Source of the DNA: Thamnocephalis sphaerospora
Taxonomy: Eukaryota > Zoopagomycota > Zoopagomycetes > Zoopagales > Sigmoideomycetaceae
DNA length: 43,084 nucleotides
Assembly (NCBI GenBank): GCA_003614735.1
Contig: KZ992488.1
Location: forward strand, 1 to 43,084
Reading direction: 5' to 3'
A model generated the notes under the pieces. It made no database searches, had not been told where the DNA came from, and was given only the letters and a program-made list of their open reading frames with translations. Of the stretch, positions 11,911 to 22,250 are shown one piece after another. Numbering within the stretch: position 1 is the stretch's first letter; each line of letters begins with the position of its first letter. The translations under genes and the position numbers were made by a program.

Positions 11911-12009
11911 GGCGACACGATCAGTAAAGAGGAGCAGGTCGGCTAAAGGTAAACATGCGATATACGCGCATCTTTGTTTTTGTCCATCATCCACCGTCCC
12001 TTGGCTGCC
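11911..12009. promoter_or_regulatory. Compact bidirectional promoter HAT1 / NTAQ1
   Basis: Only 99 bases separate the two ATG codons, so both promoters and 5' leaders must overlap. I see no TATA box or named factor site. The function is inferred from gene arrangement alone. Confidence 0.6.
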
Positions 12010-12951
12010 ATGACGCAGCTACGTCGCGATGCCTGCCGCTACACCAAGCAATACTGCGAGGAAAACGTTTATCTGCTTGCGGAGCAGCTGAGACAACAGC
12101 AGCCTTTGGCAGAGATCCATGCTGTCTTCATATCTAATCCACAGCGTAAGGTACGCCCAGCATGGGATAGGCAGGCAGGACAACCTTTTGATGCGCATCC
12201 ACAGATACCACTCTGGAGGCAGCAGGCAGCACGAGAACAAGATCTGGTGATATGGGCAAGTGGCGGACGGCAAGTGGCGACGCCAGCTGGATGAAAGAGC
12301 TTAGCCAGGGTATGCGGTGGCGTAGGACTATCATGTGGTATTGTTGGTCCGAGAAACCGTTAGGTGTGTTTGTCATGGTCGACCGAGCTGCTGCGCGTGC
12401 TCACACGATCTGCGCAGTGATGACTGCATCGTATACGATCTGGATACGACACTGGACTTTCCCTGCTCGTTTCGCACGTTTGCAATTGAAGCGCTGCGTG
12501 CGGATATCGACCTTTCGCCAGACTATCGGCGGTATGGCCTGTGCGATAGCTTTGATTCGCTATCCTTTCGTATGGCTAACGGTGGCGTTGGCAGATGCTT
12601 TCGCGTGATACCTGCCGCAGCTTTTCTGGCACACTTTGCCTCTGATCGTAGTCACATGGCAAGTGGTTGCGCTGCCACCATCGACCGTTGCCGAAACCCG
12701 CTAACTGTTGGCCATGCAGAAAACCAGTGATGGACTAGGATGGATAGCACCGCCACCTAGCTACGCCCCGATTCGCCCCGAATGTATGTCCCTAGGCTGC
12801 GCAGTTTACTGTAATGCTGCGTCACTAATCGTCACCTGTTTGCCCAGTGTGCAATCTACAAAAGTACATTGATATGGAGCAGCACATGGTGGACAATGTG
12901 TATGGCGATGTACTCTCCGAGACGCAGTTTCTGCAGCAGTTTCTCTTGTAG
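12010..12951 (+). CDS. NTAQ1: Protein N-terminal glutamine amidohydrolase
   Basis: Seven exons: 12010-12150, 12205-12255, 12326-12363, 12418-12531, 12595-12658, 12720-12783 and 12848-12951 (191 aa; human 205). The enzyme deamidates N-terminal Gln to Glu, a step of the Arg/N-degron pathway before arginylation. The catalytic triad of the human enzyme (Cys28, His81, Asp97) is present as Cys16 in YCEEN, His67 in DYHVVLL and Asp84 in VYDLDT. FRVIPAAAFLAHFASDRSHM and a Pro-rich GWIAPPPSY segment follow, as in the family. Two of six introns (2 and 5) begin with GCAAGT. The gene is intact. It converges on the mutase gene, with 76 bases between stop codons. Confidence 0.96.
12256..12325 (+). other. 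GC-AG intron (NTAQ1 intron 2)
   Basis: Exon ends VIW, intron starts GCAAGT and ends GGCGTAG. The next exon opens with the catalytic DYHVVLL block, which fixes the junction. Confidence 0.88.
12659..12719 (+). other. GC-AG intron (NTAQ1 intron 5)
   Basis: Follows DRSHM. Starts GCAAGT, has a CTAAC branch-like site and ends ATGCAG. Confidence 0.88.
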
Positions 12952-13027
12952 GCGCACAAACAGTACACCATCGTCGCGCAGGTATTGTATTGTGATTAAA
13001 TACACAATACTGTACTACGCCGCAGGC

Positions 13028-15046
13028 CTACATGGCTGTCATGCGCTTCAGTAGCGGCATAATCTGATCACCGCAGAAGCGCCCTAGACAGCCAAATGCC
13101 GCCGCCTGCTCGTCAAATGCGCATACGCGATCGGCGGGGACAGGCATGCCACCCGCACGCCACACCGTCACAGGCACCGGTTCGCTGCTGTGGTCGCCAT
13201 AGAGTACTGGCGTCGAATGGTCGCCAGTGACGCAGACCGTCACCTTGCCACCCTCAATATCAGCGCAATACTGCTGCAGTCGCTGCAGAACATGGCCGAG
13301 CATGACGTCAATCTCCTGCAGAAACCTAATCTGCATTTGATCTTCAGCATCTTGCAGTGAAAGGAAAGCATAGCGTACCTACCTTGTAGTCGAGGTTTCG
13401 ATCATGTCCTGCATCATCCACCGCCTTGATATGCACAAAAGCAAAATCAAACAGATCATCTATGCGCAACATGAACAGCGTTAGCAGTCTATACGACCTG
13501 CAAACGACAAGCAGCACATACCGTGGCTGAGTAGTTTGTCGACCGCAGCTACACCCTTGGCCATGACATTGGTGTGATAGTCGCCGGTGGCGCCAGGAAC
13601 GACGCAAATATCTACTCGTGGTGTATCACATAAACTCCATGTCGTGTAAACGCGACCAGCAGACAAGTGCGCGCCGCCTACCCATGCCAATGGTTGCACC
13701 TAGACCAGCAATGATGCACGTGGGTGCAATCATGAACGAACGCATGCCATGCAACTCCTCCACAGTTGGCACCTAATAGGTGTAAAGAACGCTCAACGAC
13801 CAAGGTATTCCGGTACGGTGCGCCGTAAACGTACCTTGATTCGCGAGCCGCAACCACGCAATAGAATGCAATTAGCCGGTGGCTTGCCAGCTTGAATACG
13901 CTGCCGATTGATGGGATGATCGTTCAGCGCGTTGTAAAAGCAATCAGAAAGCTCATTGACCAGCTGGTAAACAAGATAGATGTATGTCAGAGGTGGCCAT
14001 GCACTGGCTAATGCCAAACAGGACGCTACCTGACTGGTTAGTCGCGCTTCTTCGCTATCTTCGGTAGCTTCGCAATGTACCAGCGGCAGACTAGTGTCGT
14101 AACATGGCGCCGATGTCGTTAGACGCAAGACAGCGTTCGCCCATACTATGCAAACGCACTTGTCCTTGAGCGGGTCTGTGCCCGTGATGCGATCGGTGAG
14201 CTTGGGACCGCGGACACGGACGCCACACCTGCAGCGCATGGCGGCAGCGTCAAAAGACCATCACTGCTAGCTAGCGTCTGTATCAACACAGAGACGCACC
14301 GATGCTCCGTCGCATACTTGACGGCTACCGTGTGCTCCGGAAAAGATGGTAGCTTGCTATCCAGCGAGGATAGATCAGCGACAAACACGCGCGCATCTCC
14401 ACTGCAACCTTTTACACGCACATGCCGTCCAGGTCTTTGCACAGACTCGGGCCAAGACCTTCAAAGTTTCGGTCAGCACGCCGCCGGAGCACAATTCCAG
14501 ATGAGCGATCCATGGTAGCAAAGTTTGACTAGTCAAATGCAGCATGTCGACGCGATAAATTCCATGTCCGCCCGCCAGCATCAGCAGACGCACCTTGAAC
14601 GCGATGTCGCCTGGGATCATGTCGAGGCCTGCGCCCATAGACTCGAATGCACCACGTCCGCGGTAATATCTGCAGCCGTGTGGATCAGCATAGCTATTCA
14701 CCAAGCCACCTTGTATGCCTGCGCCTACATGCGTGGATCGTATCCCAGCAGAGACAGATGCGCTGTATCCGAGCCGCAAGCTAGTCCAGGCTCTACTGGA
14801 TCCAGCAGACCGTTGACACCTTCACCTGCACGGCATTACGTTAGCTGCTGTGCTGTTGCTGTTGCTGCCGCTATGGTGGTGGTGGCTGTCGCTATGCTTA
14901 CGTGCAAGACGGTCCATGTTGGGCGTGTGCGCTGCCTGCAGCGGCGTGCGATCGTCCAGCGCAGGCACAGCTACATCGCCAATGCCGTCAATAAGCAGAA
15001 AGAAGAGCTTGCGCTTTCCGGTCGTCTGAGCCGACTGGGAGGTCAT
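13028..15046 (-). CDS. apgM: Archaeal-type 2,3-bisphosphoglycerate-independent phosphoglycerate mutase
   Basis: Proposed exons on the minus strand: 15046-14902, 14825-14729, 14669-14594, 14528-14422, 14401-14300, 14228-14160, 14090-14030, 13963-13835, 13772-13682, 13614-13522, 13459-13379 and 13341-13028 (about 454 aa; archaeal forms about 410). It interconverts 3- and 2-phosphoglycerate in glycolysis and belongs to the alkaline phosphatase superfamily. Visible signatures are the metal site FLLIDGIGD, the catalytic Ser in [68 protein letters not shown] and the closing metal loop TGDHSTP. Exons 4 and 5 can be joined only by a 20-nt intron or by assuming a one-base deletion. The last junction (13342-13378) is also uncertain. 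Most fungi I know use other mutase families, so the gene is noteworthy. Confidence 0.93.
14402..14421 (-). other. Possible 20-nt intron in apgM
   Basis: GTGCGT at the start and GCAG at the end; removal restores the frame between KDLDG and [14 protein letters not shown] is a donor at several other introns here. Twenty bases is far below the usual fungal minimum, so a one-base sequencing deletion is the competing reading. Confidence 0.35.
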
Positions 15047-15209
15047 GGTCAGTGCAGGCTAGGAGACAGCAGTTTGAGTGAGCACAGACAGGAGGAATGG
15101 AGACGACGCAATGACGCAGGATGCATGGCCAGTCGGTTTATTCAGGGATTCCTCCGTCGCCGCTTAGCCGCGCCAGGACAACGTGTACGCTGCGGTGGAC
15201 GCGCATGAG

Positions 15210-15824
15210 CTACGCCGTAAGGTGCTTACACGCCAGTGCAGTACGTACCAGCTGAGCATCTTGGCATAGTGCTGCTACAGCCGCGCGTCGACCTGCCATG
15301 TCCGCAGCGGCCTGTTCGCTGAGCTGGACAGCACGCGTCCGGTCGCCTCGCGTTAGGGCAGCGTTTATCTGATGCTCGAGCGCAGCTTGTCGCCGTCCGT
15401 GGCTAAACCGCTCGTCTTCTTCGTACAGCAGCCACGGTGCTTCTTGGAGCCGGCGGCGGTGGTGTGCCTGGGCCTGCTGCAGTAGGCTTATCGCAGCTGC
15501 ATCGGTCGTCGGCGTAGTACTCGCCGTAGATGCCGCCTCCTCGAAATGTGCCACAGGCGAGCAGCGGCCAGCGTCGCTCTTTGCACTGTGCCCGTTTGCC
15601 TGTTGAGGCAAGTTGACCTTTGCGTTATGTGGTTCGGCGTTATCGGCATATTCGCGCCGTCGCTGACGCAGACGCTCAAGGCGCTCTTGCAGCCGGGCAG
15701 TTGTCGCTGCTGTTGCTGTTTCTTGGCGCGTTGCGCTGGTCGCCGAGTCGGCTATTTTGTCGCAAGCTGGAGGCGATGCAGCGCTGACTGCAGCTGCATT
15801 ATGGTGGCGCTGTGAACGGTACAT
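15210..15824 (-). CDS. Coiled-coil protein, weakly FAM204A-like
   Basis: The frame from the ATG at 15824 gives 204 residues. It has an Ala/Thr-rich start, a charged coil (RLQERLERLRQRRREY), a polar middle and an alpha-helical end. The end pattern (E-x-x-I-x-x-A, GDRTRAVQLSEQ, then AALC) resembles the C-terminal region of FAM204A-type proteins, whose function is unknown. The same frame remains open upstream to 16118. A Lys-rich stretch at about 16150-16275 (minus), ending in a GTAAGG donor, may be a first exon joined to the 15840-16105 region, but I could not choose one model. Start and full length are therefore uncertain. Confidence 0.45.
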   Translation of the reverse strand: MYRSQRHHNAAAVSAASPPACDKIADSATSATRQETATAATTARLQERLERLRQRRREYADNAEPHNAKVNLPQQANGHSAKSDAGRCSPVAHFEEAASTASTTPTTDAAAISLLQQAQAHHRRRLQEAPWLLYEEDERFSHGRRQAALEHQINAALTRGDRTRAVQLSEQAAADMAGRRAAVAALCQDAQLVRTALACKHLTA

Positions 15825-16400
15825 ATATGGCTGATGCGAACGTGGACTAGTAACAGACGTGCATGTTCCCTCGCTCCACCGGTCACTACATATCGCTGCA
15901 CGCCATACAGATGCACGCCCAACGTGTTGTACTGCCTGTAAGCGGAGCGGCTGTATGAACGGCCCGTGCATGGCCATACTGGCCAAACCGTGCTGCTGGC
16001 CTGTTCCGCGTGGCCTAGTTTGTCTGGCTCGAGCAAAGCGAAACGGCAAAGTCTTGCCGTCCAAAGCCAATATTTCTCCTTCGCTACCTTCTCCACCTGC
16101 GACATCGTCTAATAGCACGCCAATGCGCCCGCATTGCGCCGGCCCTTACACTGCTCGTCTCCTTGCGTTGCGCTTTCCTGGCTAGCATTCCAGTCATCTC
16201 GCTCTTGGCCTTGGCGGCAGCGTTTCTCTGCGGCACTTTTTTTCCGCGCAGTAATTTCTCCTCCTTGCACGCATCCACCTGGCCACGCCACCAGCAACAG
16301 CGTCGGCTCAGGCGGTCAGCCTACATAAGCGCCTAGCCAGCCTTCCGTTTGCACGGCGGTGACCGGCCACCCAAAGCATATCCACAGCACCAGACACAGC
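15825..16400. other. Upstream region shared by FAM204A-like and hydrolase genes
   Basis: Divergent intergenic region that may contain upstream minus-strand exons: a Lys/Arg-rich open stretch at about 16150-16275 and an open frame from 15825 to 16118. The promoter of the hydrolase gene must lie at its right end. Nothing else is identifiable. Confidence 0.4.
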
Positions 16401-18000
16401 ATGATTGGCAACTCGCTGGGAGCGCGCGTTGCGCTTGCAGCACTTATCTTTGTCCTCTCTTCAGTGGTACCGATTGCTCTGCTCCACCACACGTTAGACT
16501 GGTGGCAGGCATCGCCACTGGGAGCTCTACGCGCCGATACGAGTGCCCGCACACTCTTCTACGTTATTCACTGCTGGCTGGCGGTGGAGCTGCTGTTCTA
16601 CGGCTATTTCGTCTATGCCCGCACTCGACTACAGCGGCCATCTCGCTATGTGCCCATTTCGGATGATGAGCGCGTGACGCTGTTCAATCGCAGTCTACGC
16701 GAAATTGGCGACCTGGGCGACTTTCTCTCTGGCTGGTTCCGTATCAGCTATGCCGACGCGAGCCACGGCAAGGATTTGCCTTGTCCGTTGGAGGAAATCT
16801 ACCTAGACAACATGTACGAATGGCTGGCCTGGGCATTCTACGGACAGACATTAGATGATACGCTGCAGGACAAGCGTGCAGTGTCACGTCTGGCGTGGAT
16901 GCTTGACCGAGTGTTTGAGATCAAGCAGCACCGGTTTCCGCCCGGCTACAATGCTCGGGTTCGCTCTCTGCGCTTAAACGTTGAACCGTTCTCGGTAAAG
17001 CATCGACCATTTATGTTTTATCTGGTAAGTTATGCTTGTGTGGGATGCCGGTGCATTACCTAGCATGAACTGACAACAAGCGTACTACCGTCTATCGTAC
17101 TAGGTGATTCTGGCCATGGATGCTGCAGCCAAACTCACACTGCGCGCGGCCGGATTCAGGCAGTATGGCCGTCGACCACGCGGCATCACCGGCTTTCTTC
17201 CGTCACTTTGGAATAATATCAAACAGGCAGAGCTGCCGCCCGAGGCTGAGCCTGGCACTCCCGAGGCCGACGAGGAGCAGATCACCTATTGGTATCGCCC
17301 TGGCGGCAAAGATACCCGGCGCACCCGTCGAGCACCCAGTCCTATCGTGTTTGTGCACGGGCTTGGCGGCGGCCTGGCTCCCTTTCTGATGTTTATTGGA
17401 AAGATTCTGTTTGCCAGCGACCAGGACGTGCCCATCTACGTGCTGGACATGGCACATTTGGGCATGCGTCTGTGCGGCCGCGCTCCTTCCATTCCGGCGA
17501 CCACTCGAGCCGTTGAGGCAGCGCTGGTGCGGCATGGCCACCGACGTGGTGTGTTTATTGGCCATTCCTTTGGTAGCGCCGTGGTAGCCCATCTGTGCCA
17601 CCAACTGCCAAAGCGCGTTGCTGGCGTGGTGCTCGTTGACCCAATCTGCTTCCTGCTGCTGGACGCTGCGGTGGCGTGGCGCTTTGTACGACGCGTGCCT
17701 TCGCGCGCCAGCGAGCGGTTTGTCGAGTACTTTGCCTCGCGCGAACTGTTTACCAGCTATTTCATCAGCCGGCGCTTTCACTGGTATCACGCCATCCTCT
17801 GGGCGGACGAGCTGCCTCCGCATACCACCGTCTACCTGTCCGAGTCGGATCTGCTGGTGCCGTCGCCGCAGGTCAGCGAGTATCTGGCGCGTGAAGGCGT
17901 GCGTCACCATATGATGCCGGGCGACCATGCTCACTTTCTGTTCCGCCCACGCTGGGAGAACGACATTGTGGCAAAGGCGGTAGAATATGCGCGTGTATAG
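16401..18000 (+). CDS. Membrane-anchored alpha/beta hydrolase
   Basis: Exons 16401-17024 and 17104-18000 (506 aa), joined in phase 0 by a 79-nt GTAAGT intron. Residues about 8-30 and 50-72 form two hydrophobic helices, so the enzyme is probably fixed to a membrane. About 170 residues of linker precede the hydrolase domain. Its features are the oxyanion segment FVHGLGGGL, the nucleophile elbow GHSFGS, a downstream Asp in LSESDLLVP, and the closing His in GDHAHFLFRP: a complete Ser-Asp-His triad in normal order. The substrate cannot be told; lipases and thioesterases have this fold. The ATG at 16401 was chosen because it begins the anchor helix; upstream in-frame codons lack ATG. A long antisense frame at 17203-18003 is only its shadow. 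Confidence 0.88.
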
Positions 18001-18699
18001 CACTAGCAGCGAAAATGGCCCAGATGCCTAATATTTAGGGTAGCAATAAATAGACATGCCGTACACGCTTATTGGCGTAAATGGGTGGTGATGCGCCATG
18101 CCAGCTTGTGGCGGAAGCATAACCGCGGCGGATGTATTTCTACAGCTGTCCGGCGGGACTGCATTACAGTGCGCGCGGCGTTACAGACTCGGTGGGCTGA
18201 CGTGCAACGCAGGATATTCCGGTTGCACACGGGCCCTATGGCTACTGGTTCTAGCATAGGAGTAAGCGGCACAGAGGATCCACCGCCGTAGGTCTCTGGG
18301 GTTTAGTGGCCCAAGGATGGCGCCAAACGACGTTCTACGGGACTTGCCACACGTCGACATGCTGATTGGCTTGTATCCATAAAGCATACCAACATTCTTT
18401 TGACGACCATCTGCCGTCCAAGTTGTAGCACCTGCCGTTTACAAACGCGGAGCACGAGGTTCGAGTGCAGCACCCGATAAATTGAACGCCAGCAGTGTTC
18501 AGCATACGCTGCATTCCCATCTTTACTAATACCATTGTGTGTGTGTGTGTGTGAATATTGTCCACGATCACGCTTCTCCCTCAGTGTACACCCCCACGCT
18601 CACTCTCTTTCTCAATATCTGTAGTTCATCTTGTACAGGCCAGCGCTGCTTTCACGCGCCTGTTCACGCGCGCTCCACACGTCTGTGCTGGCCAATGTC
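18001..18699. other. Intergenic region with a GT microsatellite
   Basis: No gene seen. A short (GT)n tract lies at 18536-18552. The right part must hold the promoter of the membrane protein gene at 18700; a CTTGTACAG just upstream could serve as acceptor for a leader intron. Confidence 0.5.
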
Positions 18700-19722
18700 A
18701 TGGATTTCTGGAAGCCCCTCGATGCAAAAGAATTGTTACCGAATGGCTGGGAAAATGATGCAAGGCACCACTTGGGCATACCACTGCATCCGCTGGGCGA
18801 GCTGAATGCAATCGACTATGTCATGCAGGCCCAAGGGGACGTAATGGAGATGCGTCTGCGCAGTGGCAGTCTGCTGGTGCAGGTGGTCTTCAACGTGTTT
18901 GCCAGCTACGTGTTTGTGCGCAGTCTTGTCCTGTCTTCGCGCATGGTGTATCAGAGGCCGGGCGTTCTGGCCGGCTGGTGCTGCCTAGTGCAGGCAGCGG
19001 TTGGCGTTGTATACACACTCACTTCTCTGCTGGTCACCATGCCTGGCGGGCCGCCTTGTCGGCAAGCGCTGTGGACAGCCGGGTTTGGCATCGTTCTGTC
19101 GTCGCTCTGTGTCGGTATCACGCTGCTGCAAAAGGCCTACTGGGCCCATCATCGTAACAGGTGGCTGCTGGCCATAGGCATCACGCTCTTCATCCCTCAG
19201 CCGCTGGTTACCTACATGGTGTGGGCGAGCCCGGCGATTATTGTGTCCACCACAGGCTGCATCTCCTACTATCCATCCTATCTACCCTGGGTGAAACTCG
19301 CCTTGGACGCCCCAATCAACATTGTGTTCTCGGTCGCCTTTATTCTCGTGGTGTACCGCCAGTATCTTCAGTTTGGTTCGGCAGCCTGGGCACGTCTGGT
19401 GCGCAACGGCATACGGACCATGTGTCTGATCGTTTTCTCCAACCTCATATGCATGTTTGGCGTGGCCTTTAGCGTCATTGGCATGCTTTCCGAATTCTTC
19501 TTTATCCTGGACTGGGTCATCACATCAGTGCTGCTGGTGCACCATTGCACCACGATGCGCGCCTCTTCATCCGAGTCGGATCGTTCGCAACTCCAAAGCA
19601 GTGAGCGTAATAGCATCCTGCGAGCCGACGCGATTACCGTGGAACCAGCACGTAAACCTATTTTTCTATTACGACGAACCACAAAATCCAAGTGTGCTCT
19701 GCGTAGTCGCGTGGCTCGCTGA
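18700..19722 (+). CDS. Seven-helix membrane protein, paralogue of the gene at 3859
   Basis: Single exon, ATG at 18700 (340 aa). After a 65-residue polar head, seven hydrophobic helices are recognisable, with the last at about residues 262-287, followed by a Ser-rich, basic cytoplasmic-type tail of about 50 residues. It shares with the 3859 gene the order of helices, a Cys after helix 2-3, the RNRWLL loop before helix 4, a Cys in the following loop (TTGC versus NGFC) and an acidic residue in helix 7. The two loop cysteines could form a disulphide, as in receptors. No DRY or rhodopsin-type Lys is seen, so calling it a GPCR is not justified. The Ser-rich tail may be phosphorylated. Function unknown. 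Confidence 0.75.
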   Translation: MDFWKPLDAKELLPNGWENDARHHLGIPLHPLGELNAIDYVMQAQGDVMEMRLRSGSLLVQVVFNVFASYVFVRSLVLSSRMVYQRPGVLAGWCCLVQAAVGVVYTLTSLLVTMPGGPPCRQALWTAGFGIVLSSLCVGITLLQKAYWAHHRNRWLLAIGITLFIPQPLVTYMVWASPAIIVSTTGCISYYPSYLPWVKLALDAPINIVFSVAFILVVYRQYLQFGSAAWARLVRNGIRTMCLIVFSNLICMFGVAFSVIGMLSEFFFILDWVITSVLLVHHCTTMRASSSESDRSQLQSSERNSILRADAITVEPARKPIFLLRRTTKSKCALRSRVAR

Positions 19723-20359
19723 GCGCACCAAGACGCATGCAAGCAATGCACCTGGCTGCTCAAATTACACTGCAACACGACCATGCAACGCTGGCGGCTG
19801 TAAAAGTACGTCAATACGCTTACCACCGCCAAGCTTATTGCTGGAATAAACATAATCCAATGTCAATGCATAACGTTTATGCTGCCACATGTACAGCAAG
19901 TAGCAGATGCAGAGGCTGTAGTCGGATGGATAAATGGTATGCTTTTATTGCTCACTTGCTAGCAGCGCCCACCACGCTAGCACGCTGCCGTCGACTGCCC
20001 AGCAATGCAATGCATTTCCCAGCCAGCGCTCCAGTATGCAAATGTTTAGGCCGTTGCGCCATGCAAGATGCCTCATAGCTGTAGCTGGCGGCGGTATGGC
20101 TACATTGCTGCGCACGCAAATACCAGCATACGTATGCTGCCGGTACACCACGCCAGAATCCTTGTATGGCGCAGCCGGATACAGCCAGCAAAAGCGCTAC
20201 CACAGATGCGCATCTGCTGTGTCAACGGTTCTCCAAGCGGTTCCACCTGACAACGGGCTGTGTGCTTTCAGTTGCATACTGGGCGAGCAGCCAAGAGAGC
20301 GACCATTTTTACCTGGATCGTGCTGCGTCCTATACTGGTTTTCGTGCGTACCGCTTGTG
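19723..20359. other. Convergent intergenic region
   Basis: Between the stops of the membrane protein and UPF3 genes. Short open frames occur on both strands (minus 19945-20203 is the longest Trp-rich one), but none is supported by a start, splice sites or a domain. Confidence 0.45.
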
Positions 20360-22250
20360 TCATCTGCTGCCGCCCGCACCGCGGCCGCGACCGCGGCCAG
20401 CACCGGATATGGCCGCGCTCATAGCGGCATTAAGCTGACGTGCAGCAGCAGCATCACCGGCCTCGCGACCGCGTCCTGCCTCCTTGTTCGCACCAGCATT
20501 TGGCGCAGCTGGGCGTTTTAGTAGAATTTTTGGTGCTGGTGCTCCTGCATTGGCGGCTGCCTTGATTGGCTTCTCTCCCGCTGCAGCGGCCGCTTTGGAC
20601 GGCACCGGCTTTTTGGTCTTTTTAATCTTTTCCGCTTCGCGCTTTGCTGCCTTGGCTGGGCCGCCAGCCTGGGCAGCATGCGATTTAGATGCAGGCCGCG
20701 CAAACCGCTCCCGCTTCGCATCCTGCTGCGCCTTTCGCTCACGCAAATGCGCCAGAAGCGGCGTTTTTCCATCCTCAACAAGAATAGGAGCTGGCAACGC
20801 CAGACCGTCAGCTTATCGCCCCAAGGCAAACGTCAGCACACGCGACAAACATACAGTGATCATCTAGACCAAAGCCTTGTTTTCCGGTGCCTTCGTCATC
20901 CGGCACTTCGCCACCTTCTTGAATCGCCTGCAGACGGGCCATAAAAGCGACGTAGCTTGGATCTATCCGTTGCATATTTCGTCAGTCTTTTGCGCGCCGA
21001 CAATAGCTGGTGTGCTTCCCACCTTCTTCAATTGACCCTTGGTACGCGTCCTTTTTCGAGCGCTCTTTTGGCACCTTTTGATACGGTGCGCGCTCCACCA
21101 CAGCGCGGCTTTCTTCGTCTGTCGCAGTAGTAGAGTAAGCCCTGTGGCATCTGGACAAGCTCACGGAATAAAGCACTAATAATAGTGGCGCTTACTTTGC
21201 GAGTTGATAAAGACGTGACCATCAAAGGCACGATGGAATTCCAGCATGCTCTCTACCGTACGGAACCGAATATACGCGCACGAACTGCGATTTTCCTTGG
21301 CCCGACTAGGCGCAAATTCAGCGAATTAGTGCCGACGCTAGTGTAGCGTGGGCTCACATTCGTACTCACTTGCTTGCCAGCTTACCAGGACAAAAGCGCA
21401 TCCAGTCCACCTTTTCATCTGTTATCCAGACGGCCGCTGCCTGTCGGAATATAGCTTCCGGCAGGTTGGGCGGAAGGCGTCGCACGACCACCTTGGTACG
21501 CAGCAGTTCCTCGCTTTCTGCGTTCGCACGTCGTTCTTTTTCCCGCTGCTTCAAAAGCAAGCGACGCCGCTCGCGCTTCTCGCGGGCTTTCTGCTCCTCC
21601 TTTTCGGTCTTGCCGCTAGCAGTACCAGCCTTGGCCTTTTTACCAGCAGGACGCACTGCCGCCGCTCCATCTCCAGCCTGGTTTGCACCATCCTTTGCCG
21701 CCGTCGCCGCCGCCGTCGTCGTCGTTGCCGCCGCCTGAGCTGCATCGGTCTTTTTCGCCTTCTTCTTTTTCTTCTTCTTCTTGATCTCCTTGTCCGACGA
21801 CACGCTGGCCGCTGATGCGCCCGCCTTTGCCGGCAAGGGGCTCGGCTTTTGAGCTGGTGCTGGTTTCTTAGCGGGTGCCGGTTTCTTAGCAGGTGCTGGC
21901 TTTTGCGCTGCAGCAGGCTTCTTGGTGAGTGCCGGCTTTTGCGACGGCTCTGGCTTCTGCGCCGACGCCGGCGGTTTGGCTGTCGGTGTGGCTACCTTTG
22001 CGGGCGGGGCCGACGGCGCGATATTTTGAGTGTCTGGCGCTTGACCACGACCACGACCACCGCCACGACCGCCGCGAGCACCACGACCGCCGCGTCCGCC
22101 GCGTCCTCCGCGCACTGGCATGGCTGGCGCGCCCTGCGGTGCCGCCTCAAGCGAGGGGCCGCCGTTTTCTGCCCCGCCACCACGTCCTGCACCGCGTCCT
22201 GCACCACGAGCGCCGCCACGAGCGCCGCCGCGCTTAATGCCGTTCGTCAT
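20360..22250 (-). CDS. UPF3: UPF3 nonsense-mediated decay factor with RGG-rich N-terminus
   Basis: Five exons on the minus strand: 22250-21370, 21305-21196, 21118-21023, 20962-20855 and 20790-20360 (541 aa). Upf3 bridges exon-junction or ribosomal signals to Upf2-Upf1 in nonsense-mediated mRNA decay and shuttles through the nucleus. Order of regions: Gly/Arg repeats (about 5-75), Pro/Ala/Lys repeats (KPAPAKKPAPA type, about 80-160), a poly-Lys tract near 175, a charged helix, then the RRM-like Smg4/UPF3 domain (about 250-390) with TKVVVRRLPPNLP, CAYIRFRTVESMLEFHRAFDGHVF, VVERAPYQKVP and DAYQGSIEEDPSYVAF. TPLLAHLRERK and a basic Ala-rich tail ending in Gly/Arg repeats follow. The N-terminal extension is much longer than usual for the family. 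Confidence 0.9.
21995..22245 (-). repeat. Low-complexity Gly/Arg (RGG) coding repeat in UPF3
   Basis: Degenerate GGN-CGN codon repeats encode a tract of RGG/RGA/GRG units at the UPF3 N-terminus. A second smaller GRGRGRG unit closes the protein at about 20375-20400. Confidence 0.85.

Noticed and set aside
14422-14471. Removing the stretch after NFE as a conventional intron in apgM
   Set aside because: The stretch encodes [12 protein letters not shown], which matches the mutase family, so it must stay in the message.
17203-18003. 266-codon minus-strand frame opposite the alpha/beta hydrolase
   Set aside because: It mirrors the hydrolase coding exon; the plus-strand protein has a complete catalytic triad and the antisense product has no domain.
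18445-18500. GGTTCGAG motif resembling a tRNA T-loop
   Set aside because: No matching acceptor stem, A box or anticodon arm around it. A similar GGTTCGATT on the minus strand near 42170 also fails.
19934-20521. 195-codon plus-strand frame
   Set aside because: Its right half is antisense to the last UPF3 exon, and the left half has no support.
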